A stretch of 64,000 nt of DNA, taken from contig NZ_BOMN01000106.1 of assembly GCF_016862215.1 (NCBI RefSeq), positions 16,516 to 80,515 on the forward strand, given 5' to 3'. The notes beneath the pieces are model-generated. The model worked only from the letters and a program-made list of their open reading frames with translations, ran no database searches and was not told the DNA's origin. Numbering within the stretch: position 1 is the stretch's first letter; each line of letters opens with the position of its first letter. The position numbers were made by a program, and so were the translations under genes. The DNA comes from Winogradskya humida. Lineage in GTDB: Bacteria > Actinomycetota > Actinomycetes > Mycobacteriales > Micromonosporaceae. Positions 8,634 to 15,952 of the stretch are shown here, in pieces.

Positions 8634-8783
8634 CGGGCCCACCCCTCTCGCTGTCTCACCCCATCTTCCGGCAGGCGGGTCACCGTTAGCCACGCCCTGT
8701 CATTCAGCGGTTGAGCCGGTCCTTCATCCGAGCGCCCGCAGCGTTTCCACTGGAGGGACACCCACTTGACGGAGGAGCTGGTC

Positions 8784-9647
8784 ATGGCCACCTGGACCGC
8801 GGACCACCTGCAGGACCTGACCGGTACGACGGTGATGATCACCGGTGCCGGCGGCGGAATCGGCGCGGTCACCGCCCGTGAGCTCGGCCGCGCCGGTGCG
8901 CGGGTGGTGCTGGCCGCGCGTGACGTCGGCAAGGCACGCGGAGCGATGGCCGGCCTTCCGGGCGACTTCAGCTTCCAGCACCTCGATGTCGCCGACCTGG
9001 ATTCGGTACGCGCGTTCGCGCAGTCGTACCCCGATGAGCTCGATATTTTGATCAACAACGCCGGGGTGATGGACATCCCGGCGGCGCGCACCGCCCAGGG
9101 CCTCGACGTGCAGACCGCGACGAACTACTTCGGCCCGTTCCTGCTGACCACCCTGCTGCTGCCCCGCCTGACCGACCGGGTCGTCACGGTGTCCAGCCAG
9201 CTGCACCGCTTCGGCAAACTGGACCTCGCCGACCTCGACTGGCGCACCCGCAAGTACAACGGGCTGGCGGTCTACGAGGCGTCCAAGCTCGCCGTCGTCC
9301 TGTTCTCCCTCGAGTTGCAGCGCCGCCTGACCGCCTCGGGCAGCCAGGTCCGCTCGGTCGTCGCGCACCCCGGCGTCGCGCGGACCGGACTGGTCAGCCA
9401 CTCCCCACTGGGCTTCGTCAACCGCTTGCCGTTCCTGGTCCAGGACGTCGAGCACGGGGCACTGCCGTTGCTGTATGCGGCCACGGAGGACGTCCCCGGC
9501 AACGCTTACATCGGCCCGGACGGCCTGTTCAGTTTTACCGGCTATCCGCTGATCCGTAAGCCCAGCCGCGCCGGTCAGAACGCCGCCACCGCGGAACGGT
9601 TGTGGCACGCGACTGCGGCTCTCCTCGGCGCGGACGCCGTCGTCTGA
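8784..9647 (+). CDS. Short-chain dehydrogenase/reductase
   Basis: 287 residues. A Rossmann fold with cofactor motif TGAGGGIG near residue 18, NNAGVMD near 95, and catalytic YEASK near 164. AARD after the second strand suggests NADP use. It resembles the WW-oxidoreductase/retinol-dehydrogenase-like SDRs common in actinobacteria. The substrate is unknown. ATG 8784 is preceded by GGAGG at 8-base spacing, so it is preferred over the TTG at 8766. The gene is divergent from its likely XRE/MmyB regulator and ends one base before the convergent cold-shock-type relic. Confidence 0.88.
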   Translation: MATWTADHLQDLTGTTVMITGAGGGIGAVTARELGRAGARVVLAARDVGKARGAMAGLPGDFSFQHLDVADLDSVRAFAQSYPDELDILINNAGVMDIPAARTAQGLDVQTATNYFGPFLLTTLLLPRLTDRVVTVSSQLHRFGKLDLADLDWRTRKYNGLAVYEASKLAVVLFSLELQRRLTASGSQVRSVVAHPGVARTGLVSHSPLGFVNRLPFLVQDVEHGALPLLYAATEDVPGNAYIGPDGLFSFTGYPLIRKPSRAGQNAATAERLWHATAALLGADAVV

Positions 9648-9648
9648 C

Positions 9649-9990
9649 TCAGGGTCGGCGTTCCGGCTGGTCGAAGGTGAGGGTCAGCCTGCTGCTGTAG
9701 CCGTCGGAGCTGCCCGCCCCGGCCTGCGGGCCAGGCGATTCCGACGGCACGGCCTGCGGGCCGGGCGGCTCGGTATCGCCGGTCCAGATCTTGACGGCAC
9801 GGAACGCGTAGCCGTCCTAGTCCGCCGCCTCGGCCCGGAACATCACCGTCCGGCCGGTCTCGAGCTCGCGGTAGCCCGGCGCCGCGACGGCGGAGAAGTG
9901 CACCCAGCACCCACCCGGAACGCCGGGGCCGTCGAGCACGCCCCACCCCTCGTCGGCATTCCAGCTGCGGACCGTCCCCACGCTGACCAT
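9649..9990 (-). pseudogene. Cold-shock-domain-type protein interrupted by in-frame TAG
   Basis: From ATG 9990 the frame gives a cold-shock-like start (VGTVRSWNADEGWGVLDG, then CWVHFSAVAAPGYREL). TAG follows at 9817-9819, directly after EAAD. Beyond the stop the same frame continues with a family-like DGYAFRAVKIWT and a proline-rich tail to a TGA at 9649. Related actinobacterial proteins typically have DQDGY here, so a single CAG-to-TAG change is the simplest history (inference). The truncated 57-residue product lacks the last strand. Alternatives are readthrough or a sequencing error. Confidence 0.7.
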
Positions 9991-10010
9991 CCCCCCATCA
10001 TGCAGGGCGG

Positions 10011-10898
10011 TCAGGTTGGTGGGCGAATGGATTGCGTGAGGTCCCACTCGTAGCGGCGGCCGGCGGGGGCCGGGTCGTGCCAGGTGATCTGCCAGCCCTT
10101 GGCGTCGGCGAGGCGTTGCGGGGGTGTGGAGCTGCCGAATCCGCGGCGTTCCACGACGCCGGGTGGTTTGGGGCCGTCGGGGAAATAGAATTTTACGGTG
10201 AGTTCGCTGAGGATCGATCTGTCGCCGTTTCCGGCGGGGAGGCGGTCATTCCAGATCAGGTAATCGAAGCCGTGGGCGCGCAGCGGGTCCCAGAGGCCGG
10301 CCGGGCGGTATCTGATCATCCATTCGAATTGTTCCGTGAGGCCCGGATCGAAGACGAGCCAGGCGCGGGGGCGATGATTGCGGGGCAGCGGGAGAACGCT
10401 TATGTTGCCGGCCGCGTCGCCGTCGAGAACGCAGGAGAATTCGAGATCTTCCAGACTGGTGATGCGTTCCGTCTCGCTGGGCACGACGGGTCTGACGGCG
10501 CGCTGGGTGACCCGCGGTTTGGGGATGGTGCGGCGGCGTTCGACGATGGTGTCACCGGCGGCGTCGGCGCCGACGGTGACGGCCAGTTCGAGGGCCTCGG
10601 TGTAGATCGGGCCTTCCTGGTCGATGATCCGGTCGATCGCGTCGACGTAGTGCTGATGGCCGACCTGCAGGGTCGCCATGCGCTGGTTGGCCTCCTCCAG
10701 CTCGCGCTTGAGCTGGCCGCCGCGCCGCACGTAGTAGAAGAGCGTGAACCGGACCACGAGGAACAGCAGGCAGGCAATGCCGACCATGGTGAGGATGAGC
10801 CGTCCGAGGCCGTTCGAGAAACCGGCGAGCTGGGCCACTCCGGCGGCCAGACCGACCGCGAGGGCCGTGAAGTTGACAAATCCCTGGACGTTTTTCAT
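10011..10898 (-). CDS. Membrane-anchored protein of unknown function
   Basis: 295 residues. Two membrane segments lie near residues 8-28 and 32-54 (LILTMVGIACLLFLVVRFTLF). A charged helix likely to coil follows (QLKRELEEANQRMATLQ), then about 200 soluble residues with beta-rich stretches (AWLVFDPGLTEQFEWMIRYRP) ending near the C-terminus. The soluble part has no motif I recognise. The arrangement suggests a cytoplasmic domain held at the membrane and dimerised by the coil. It is a monocistronic minus-strand gene. Upstream to 11214 no gene is seen. Confidence 0.75.
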   Translation of the reverse strand: MKNVQGFVNFTALAVGLAAGVAQLAGFSNGLGRLILTMVGIACLLFLVVRFTLFYYVRRGGQLKRELEEANQRMATLQVGHQHYVDAIDRIIDQEGPIYTEALELAVTVGADAAGDTIVERRRTIPKPRVTQRAVRPVVPSETERITSLEDLEFSCVLDGDAAGNISVLPLPRNHRPRAWLVFDPGLTEQFEWMIRYRPAGLWDPLRAHGFDYLIWNDRLPAGNGDRSILSELTVKFYFPDGPKPPGVVERRGFGSSTPPQRLADAKGWQITWHDPAPAGRRYEWDLTQSIRPPT

Positions 10899-11214
10899 GC
10901 CATTCAGCCCCCGAGCGCGTCCCTGACGATCAGCTCATACTGGAAACGCCTTCTCTCATTATGCCAAAAGCGTCATCGCGGACATGTCACTCCGCCGGGT
11001 GATTGCTGGAAGATCGCGTTTACCGGACCGTCGCAGTATCGACCCTTGCTGAGGGCATTGATCAGGAATTCATCGATCGGAAACGGGCATCGATTCACGG
11101 AACACGATCACCGGTACGCCGGATACGTACGGAGAGACGGTTGTGATCTCAGGGAACAGCACCGCATCCTTTGCCGGTAAATATTCGCCACTTTCATTGC
11201 AGAGGTCGATCGCC
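10899..11214. other. Intergenic region, no gene recognised
   Basis: About 315 bp between divergent genes. AT-richer patches (TCTCATTATGCC, AATATTCGCCACTTTC) probably hold both promoters. No hairpin, repeat or coding bias was noticed. Confidence 0.4.
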
Positions 11215-11403
11215 ATGGATGCCGACGGGAACAACCATCATGCCGGGGGCGGCCCCGGCGGCGAGGGCGGCAGCGTCGTCCGCCGATTCCTGACCTCGCC
11301 GACCGCCCTGCCGGAATCGCTCGCCCCGGCCACCCTGCTGACCATCTCGCTGGTGCTCTCGGTCGCCCTGGTCGGCCTGGCCACGATCGCCCTGGCCCCC
11401 TGA
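11215..11403 (+). CDS. Small single-span membrane protein, hypothetical
   Basis: 62 residues from ATG 11215, with AGAGG 10 bases upstream. A histidine/glycine-rich N-terminus (NNHHAGGGPGGEGG) is followed by a linker and one strongly hydrophobic C-terminal segment (TLLTISLVLSVALVGLATIAL), giving a tail-anchored look. An upstream in-frame ATG at 11143 is less likely because that stretch lacks coding bias. No family is recognised. The hydrophobic helix and GC-rich third positions support it as real, but only moderately. Confidence 0.45.
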   Translation: MDADGNNHHAGGGPGGEGGSVVRRFLTSPTALPESLAPATLLTISLVLSVALVGLATIALAP

Positions 11404-11655
11404 CCGGGCGGGTCGGAGCCGCTGAGGATCGTCACGGACGGACCGCTGCGAACCTCGACGGCTCCGGCGGGCCGGGCTAGCGGTGGAGGTTTCCACCCTC
11501 GCCGCCCGGAATCGGTCGTGTCGCGACACGGCACACAGTGATCACTCCTTTCTCGGTTTTCCCACGGCCCCAACGAGTCAGCCACCCGTCACGGTCGTGG
11601 ACCAATCAGCTCGAATGTAGTCACCGAATGGTGCGATTACCGCGAACCGCGCGTG

Positions 11656-11740
11656 TTCCGTCACCCCGGCTTCCGTCACCCCGGCTTCCGTCACCCCGGC
11701 TTCCGTCACCCCGGCTTCCGTCACCCCGGCTTCCGTCACC
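11656..11740. repeat. 15-bp tandem repeat, five and two-thirds copies
   Basis: The unit TTCCGTCACCCCGGC is repeated without error at 11656, 11671, 11686, 11701 and 11716, with a partial sixth copy that holds the stop codon of the TetR gene (tca 11736-11738). On the minus strand every unit contains TGA, so length changes would not extend the TetR protein. The surrounding 11404-11735 has no gene. Confidence 0.9.
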
Positions 11741-12281
11741 TTGTCTGGGGATGCGCCGAGATGCCGTCCATGGCGAGGCTCACCAGGCGCGCGGCCTCGG
11801 CGGGGCCGGTCTTCTCGGCGGCCAGGGCGATCGCGTTGACAAGGGTGAGCAGGTCGGCGATGGAGACGTCCGGACGTACGGTGGCGGCTTCGACCGCTCT
11901 GAGCCGCAGCCTCTCGCCTGCGGTGACCAGCATCGCGCCGCAGGACTCGCTCTGCTGCAGGGGCTCGGCCAGGAGGACCGCCGCCAGGCCACGAGCAGTC
12001 GCAGAGTACGCAGCGAGCTCGCGCAGCCACGTCACCAGCGCCTCGTGCGGATCGGGTGCCGTCTCCAGCTCACCGGCCCGCTCGCAGAGGCCCTCGGTGC
12101 GGCCGTGGAAGACCGCGCTCATCAGCGCCCAGCGGTTCGGGAAGTGCCGGTGCAGGGTCGCGGAACCGACACCGGCGCGGCGGGCGATCTCCTCGAGGGA
12201 GGCCTCGGCGCCGTCGCGGGCGACCGCCTCGGAGGCGGCCTCGACGATGCGGTCGTAGTTGCGCTGTGCGTCAGCTCTCAT
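11736..12281 (-). CDS. TetR-family repressor
   Basis: 181 residues. The N-terminal helix-turn-helix is clear (ASLEEIARRAGVGSATLHRHFPNRWALMSAVF), followed by an all-helical ligand-binding and dimer domain of the SbtR/TetR_C type. ATG 12281 is used, because the longer frame to 12446 crosses the operator region. The gene is divergent from the NmrA-type gene at 12373. The 92-bp gap contains a 17-bp inverted repeat that is the likely binding site, so it probably represses both itself and the neighbour. Confidence 0.9.
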   Translation of the reverse strand: MRADAQRNYDRIVEAASEAVARDGAEASLEEIARRAGVGSATLHRHFPNRWALMSAVFHGRTEGLCERAGELETAPDPHEALVTWLRELAAYSATARGLAAVLLAEPLQQSESCGAMLVTAGERLRLRAVEAATVRPDVSIADLLTLVNAIALAAEKTGPAEAARLVSLAMDGISAHPQTR

Positions 12282-12298
12282 GGCACGCCCTGTTGGCA

Positions 12299-12353
12299 AA
12301 GTGGGGTGGTCCCCCATATCGTAGCCGGGCAGAAGCGGGGGGCCACCCCACTT
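12299..12353. promoter_or_regulatory. Operator: 17-bp inverted repeat between TetR and NmrA genes
   Basis: The arms at 12299-12315 and 12337-12353 match as inverted repeats at 16 of 17 positions (AAGTGGGGTGG against CCACCCCACTT at the outer ends), with a 21-base spacer. The position between divergent start codons and the symmetry fit binding of one or two TetR dimers. Confidence 0.75.
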
Positions 12354-12372
12354 ATTGTTCCAGGAGGAACCC

Positions 12373-13290
12373 ATGTCCGTACTCGTCATCGGCGCGACCG
12401 GCAAACAGGGCGGCTCGACCGCCCGCGCCCTGCTCGCCCGGGGCACCGCCGTCCGCGCCCTGGTCCGCGATCCCGAGGCCGCAGCCGCTCAGGAGCTCGT
12501 GACACTGGGCGCCGAACTGGCGGTCGGTGACCTGGACGACCGGGCCTCGCTGCTCGCCGCGGCGCGCGGCGTGGACGGCGTCTTCTCGATCCCGTACCCC
12601 GACGTGAACGACCTGGCCGGTGACGCCGAAGCGATCCGCGGGCGCAACCTCGTCGAGGCCGCCCGCGAAGCGGGGGTCACGCAGTTCGTGCACAGCAGCG
12701 TCTCCGGGGCGGGCGAGTTCCACCGCACCTCCCCCGGCTGGGCCGAGGGCCGCTGGGACCGCCACTACTGGGAGAGCAAGGCCGGGATCGACGAGCTCGT
12801 CCGCACGAGCGGTTTCGCCCGCTGGACCGTCCTGAAGCCCGCCACGTTCATGGAGAACTTCATCGGCTTCTCCTACCTGTTCGGCGACTGGGCCGCCACG
12901 GGCACGATCATCACGAGCTTCTCCGCCGGCACCCGCATCCCCCTGATCGCCGTCGACGACATCGGCGCCGCGGCCGCGACAGCGTTCGGAGATGCCGGGA
13001 CCCTCGACGGCGTCGACCTGGAGATGGCCGGCGACGTGCACACCATGACGGAGATCGCGGCCATCCTGACCGAGGAGACCGGCCGCAAGGTCGAAGCACC
13101 GGTGCTGACCAGCGACGAAGCTGTCACACGGGGCATGCTGCCGTTCATGGTCAACGCCGTCGAACGCATGGACGTCGTCGGCAGCCCCGCCCACCCCGGC
13201 CTCCTGACCGGGCGCGGCCTGCAGGCGACGGACTTCCGCACGTGGTCCCAGAAATTCGCGAGCAACCTTTCCGGGCCCGCCGGCAACTAA
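12373..13290 (+). CDS. NmrA-like NAD(P)-binding reductase/sensor
   Basis: 305 residues, Rossmann fold with glycine motif GATGKQGGS at residues 7-15 and ALVRDPE after the second strand. The atypical-SDR body (SSVSGAGEFHR, KPATFMENFIGF, IAVDDIGAAAATAF) is typical of the NmrA/HSCARG group, which bind NADP and act as redox sensors or reductases. There is no YxxxK catalytic pair at the usual place, as expected for this family. ATG 12373 follows AGGAGG at 5 bases. It is controlled by the divergent TetR through the inverted repeat upstream. Confidence 0.88.
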   Translation: MSVLVIGATGKQGGSTARALLARGTAVRALVRDPEAAAAQELVTLGAELAVGDLDDRASLLAAARGVDGVFSIPYPDVNDLAGDAEAIRGRNLVEAAREAGVTQFVHSSVSGAGEFHRTSPGWAEGRWDRHYWESKAGIDELVRTSGFARWTVLKPATFMENFIGFSYLFGDWAATGTIITSFSAGTRIPLIAVDDIGAAAATAFGDAGTLDGVDLEMAGDVHTMTEIAAILTEETGRKVEAPVLTSDEAVTRGMLPFMVNAVERMDVVGSPAHPGLLTGRGLQATDFRTWSQKFASNLSGPAGN

Positions 13291-13338
13291 GGGGTTGTCC
13301 GGCCGGCGACCACCGAGGGGCGCCGGCCGGGCGCGTAC

Positions 13339-13893
13339 TCACCGGCCCGGGTTCAAGATGGCCATCTGCACGGCGTCGGCCCAGCCCTGCGGGGTGCGCA
13401 GAACCTCCCGCTGGATGCCCTCCACCTGGAAACCCGCCTTCTCGTAGACACGTTGCGCGCGCGGATTGAACGAGAAGACGTGCAGCTCGATGCGGTGCAG
13501 GGCGAGCGCGCTGAACGCGTACGGGAGGAGGAGGCGCAGGGCCTCGGAGCCGAGCCCGCGGTCGCGGCCGGAGGGGCCGATCAGGGTGCGGAACGTGCAG
13601 TTCGCGTTGCGGGTGTCGACCTCGTACAGAACGACCTCACCGACCCATTGCCCGGTCGCCCGGTCCTCGATGGCCAGGTCGAGCCGGTCGGGCTGGGTGT
13701 TGCGGGCGGCGTACCAGTCGCGGAGCTTCTGCTCGGCCGCCTCGTCCCAGGTGAGCGGTTCGCTGCCGGTGAGGCGAATGACTTCGGGGTCCTGCAGGGC
13801 CGTGGCGATCGCCGGGTTGTCGTTTTCGCGGAACGGGCGCAGCACGACCCGGTCGCCGGTCAATGTCGGTTTGCGGGAGAAGTCGCCGGTCAT
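13339..13893 (-). CDS. GNAT acetyltransferase, RimJ/RimL type
   Basis: 184 residues covering one acetyltransferase domain. The N-terminal strand (GDRVVLRPFRENDN), the acetyl-CoA loop region (SGRDRGLGSEALRLLL) and the C-terminal NPRAQRVYEKAGFQVEG are classic for RimJ/RimL-like N-acetyltransferases, which modify protein N-termini or small amines. The substrate cannot be read. The gene converges on the NmrA gene across 48 bp and is divergent from the SDR at 14017. Confidence 0.88.
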   Translation of the reverse strand: MTGDFSRKPTLTGDRVVLRPFRENDNPAIATALQDPEVIRLTGSEPLTWDEAAEQKLRDWYAARNTQPDRLDLAIEDRATGQWVGEVVLYEVDTRNANCTFRTLIGPSGRDRGLGSEALRLLLPYAFSALALHRIELHVFSFNPRAQRVYEKAGFQVEGIQREVLRTPQGWADAVQMAILNPGR

Positions 13894-14016
13894 CGCGCCA
13901 GGTTAGGTGGTGGCGCGGATGGGCAGGAGAGTGGCGCGTTCTGCCACTGTCGCGGGGTCCGCGGGACCGTAGCGTCGGGGGTGACAGAGGGTGGACGCTT
14001 GCGAGGGGATACGACG

Positions 14017-14964
14017 ATGGCCTGGTCAGTAGCGGATGTTCCCGGGCAGCAGGGACGCGTGGCGGTGGTGACCGGCGCGAACGGCGGGCTCGGGCTGGCC
14101 ACCGCGCGGGTGCTTGCCGCGAAAGGGGCACATGTGGTCATGGCGGCCCGGGACAGGGGCAAGGCGGCGGCTGCGCGGGACGGCATCCGGGCGGCGTACC
14201 CGCGGGCTTCGCTGGAGATCGTCGGTCTTGACCTGGGGTCGCTGGCGTCGGTCGAGCGGGCCGCCGGGGAGATCCTGGCCGGTCATGCGCGGATCGATCT
14301 GCTGATCACCAACGCCGGGGTGATGGCGGTGCCGCAGGGCACGACCGCCGACGGGTTCGAGACGCAGCTGGGCGTCAACCATCTGGGGCACTGGGCGCTG
14401 ACCGCGCATCTGTTGCCGGCGCTGGTACGCACCCGCGACGCCCGGGTGGTGACGCTGACCAGCAGCGCGCAGCACATGGGGCATCCGCTCGACGGCTATC
14501 CGCGGCGCACGTACTCGCCAGGGGGTGCCTATGACGACTCCAAGCTCGCGAACCGGCACTTCGCGCAGGGGCTCGACCGCCAGTTCCGGGCCGCCGGGGT
14601 GTCCGCCCGCGCGCTGACCGCCCACCCGGGGTTCACCGACTCGGACCTGTTCGACACGTCCAGCGCGGCCGGTGCCGCCGGGCTGCGCGGCACGATCCTG
14701 CGTCAGGTCACCCGCGCGATCGGCATGCCCGTCGAGCGGGGTGTGCTGAGCCAGCTGCGCGCCGCGACCGACCCCCGGGCCGAGGGCGGCACGATGTACG
14801 GCCCGCGCTGGACGGCCACCGGTGCGCCGGTCCGGCGGCCCCTGATCCGGCCGGGCGCCGATCGGGCGATCCGCGTGCTGTGGCAGGTGTCGCGCGACCT
14901 CACCGGCCTCGACGTCGACGTGGCCCGGGCGCTCGCGCAGGCCGGGACCGCGAGCCGTCCGTGA
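14017..14964 (+). CDS. Short-chain dehydrogenase/reductase
   Basis: 315 residues. Cofactor motif TGANGGLG near residue 19, NAGVMAV near 100, and a YDDSK catalytic pair near 175. It is close in type to the SDR at 8784 (protochlorophyllide-reductase/WWOX-like). AARDRG after strand two suggests NADP. ATG 14017 has AGGGG 9 bases upstream. The C-terminal tail is longer than average and basic. It is translationally coupled by a GTGA overlap to the AraC gene that follows, so regulator and enzyme are made together. Confidence 0.87.
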   Translation: MAWSVADVPGQQGRVAVVTGANGGLGLATARVLAAKGAHVVMAARDRGKAAAARDGIRAAYPRASLEIVGLDLGSLASVERAAGEILAGHARIDLLITNAGVMAVPQGTTADGFETQLGVNHLGHWALTAHLLPALVRTRDARVVTLTSSAQHMGHPLDGYPRRTYSPGGAYDDSKLANRHFAQGLDRQFRAAGVSARALTAHPGFTDSDLFDTSSAAGAAGLRGTILRQVTRAIGMPVERGVLSQLRAATDPRAEGGTMYGPRWTATGAPVRRPLIRPGADRAIRVLWQVSRDLTGLDVDVARALAQAGTASRP

Positions 14965-15944
14965 CACCGGCCCGGTTCACGCTCAGCGCGGCGACCGCCG
15001 CGATGTTCGCCGACGTCGGCATCCCCGCCGGGCCGGTGCTGCGGGCGGCCGGGCTGCCCGAGGACCTGTTCCTGCACGGCCCGGCCGCGCTCACCCCGCC
15101 GCAGTTCTACCGGTGCTGGACCGCGATGGAGGAGCTCGCCGGCGACCCGGCGATCGGGTCCCGGCTGGCCGCCCGGATGAGCACCGAGACGTTCCAGCCC
15201 CCGATCTTCGCCGCGCTGTGCAGCGCCGACCTGCGCAGCGCCGCGGAACGGATCGCCCTGTACAAGCGGCTCCTCGGCCCGCAGCAGCTGACGCTCACCG
15301 GCGACCTGACCCTCACGATGCACTGGCCGGCGGAGCCGTCGCCACCGCCCGGTCTCGTCGCGTACGAGCTGGCGTTCTGGGTGGCGCTCGCCCGCCTCGG
15401 CACCCGTACCCGGATCACACCGGCCCGGATCCTCATGCCGGACCCGCCCCGCGGCCCCGCCGCCGACGCCTGGCGGGACTACCTGGGTGTGCCGTTCGGG
15501 CCGGGCGCGGCCCCGGCCGTCGTGTTCACCGCCGCCGACGCCCGGCGCCCGTTCCTGACCTCGAACGCCGAGATGTGGCAGCTCCTCGAGCCCGATCTGC
15601 GCCGCCGCCTCGCCGACCTCGACCGGGCCGAGTCCACCACCGAACGGGTCCGCGCGGCCCTCGTCGAGCTTCTCCCCGCGGGCCGGGCCACGGCCGGTGG
15701 CGTCGCCCGCCGCCTCGCGCTGAGCGACCGGACCCTGCAGCGACGCCTCGCCGGCGAGCACACCACCTTCCAGGCCGTCCTCGAACACACCCGGAGCACC
15801 CTGGCCCGCGGCTACCTCAGCCGCCCGGACGTCTCGGTCCCGGAGGTCGCGCTGCTGCTCGGTTATGACGAGCCCAGCTCCTTCTACCGGGCCTTCCGCC
15901 GCTGGTCAGGCACCACACCCCAGCGGTCCCGGGCGGCGAGCTGA
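14961..15944 (+). CDS. AraC-family regulator with arabinose-binding-like N-domain
   Basis: 327 residues from a GTG that overlaps the stop of the SDR by four bases. Residues 1-200 match the N-domain of OruR/ArgR-type AraC regulators (FADVGIPAGPVLRAAGLPED, FQPPIFAALCSADLRSAAERI). The C-terminal two helix-turn-helix units are clear (GVARRLALSDRTLQRRLAGE and VPEVALLLGYDEPSSFYRAFRRWSGTTP). It probably activates its own operon in response to the SDR substrate or product (inference from coupling). Confidence 0.9.
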   Translation: MTPARFTLSAATAAMFADVGIPAGPVLRAAGLPEDLFLHGPAALTPPQFYRCWTAMEELAGDPAIGSRLAARMSTETFQPPIFAALCSADLRSAAERIALYKRLLGPQQLTLTGDLTLTMHWPAEPSPPPGLVAYELAFWVALARLGTRTRITPARILMPDPPRGPAADAWRDYLGVPFGPGAAPAVVFTAADARRPFLTSNAEMWQLLEPDLRRRLADLDRAESTTERVRAALVELLPAGRATAGGVARRLALSDRTLQRRLAGEHTTFQAVLEHTRSTLARGYLSRPDVSVPEVALLLGYDEPSSFYRAFRRWSGTTPQRSRAAS

Positions 15945-15952
15945 GCCTGCGC

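Noticed and set aside
9649..9990. Stop-codon recoding linked to the tRNA-like cluster
   Set aside because: The cold-shock-type gene has TAG and the glycosyltransferase TAA, but none of the tRNA-like units shows a supported CUA or UUA anticodon, and all other genes use normal stops. Independent mutations are simpler.
12299..12353. Rho-independent terminator
   Set aside because: It lies between divergent start codons, the spacer is 21 bases and no T-run follows, so an operator is the better reading.
13453..14016. Upstream extension of the SDR frame to a start at 13453
   Set aside because: The extension runs antisense to the GNAT gene and has shadow composition; ATG 14017 has a ribosome site and the proper SDR N-terminus.
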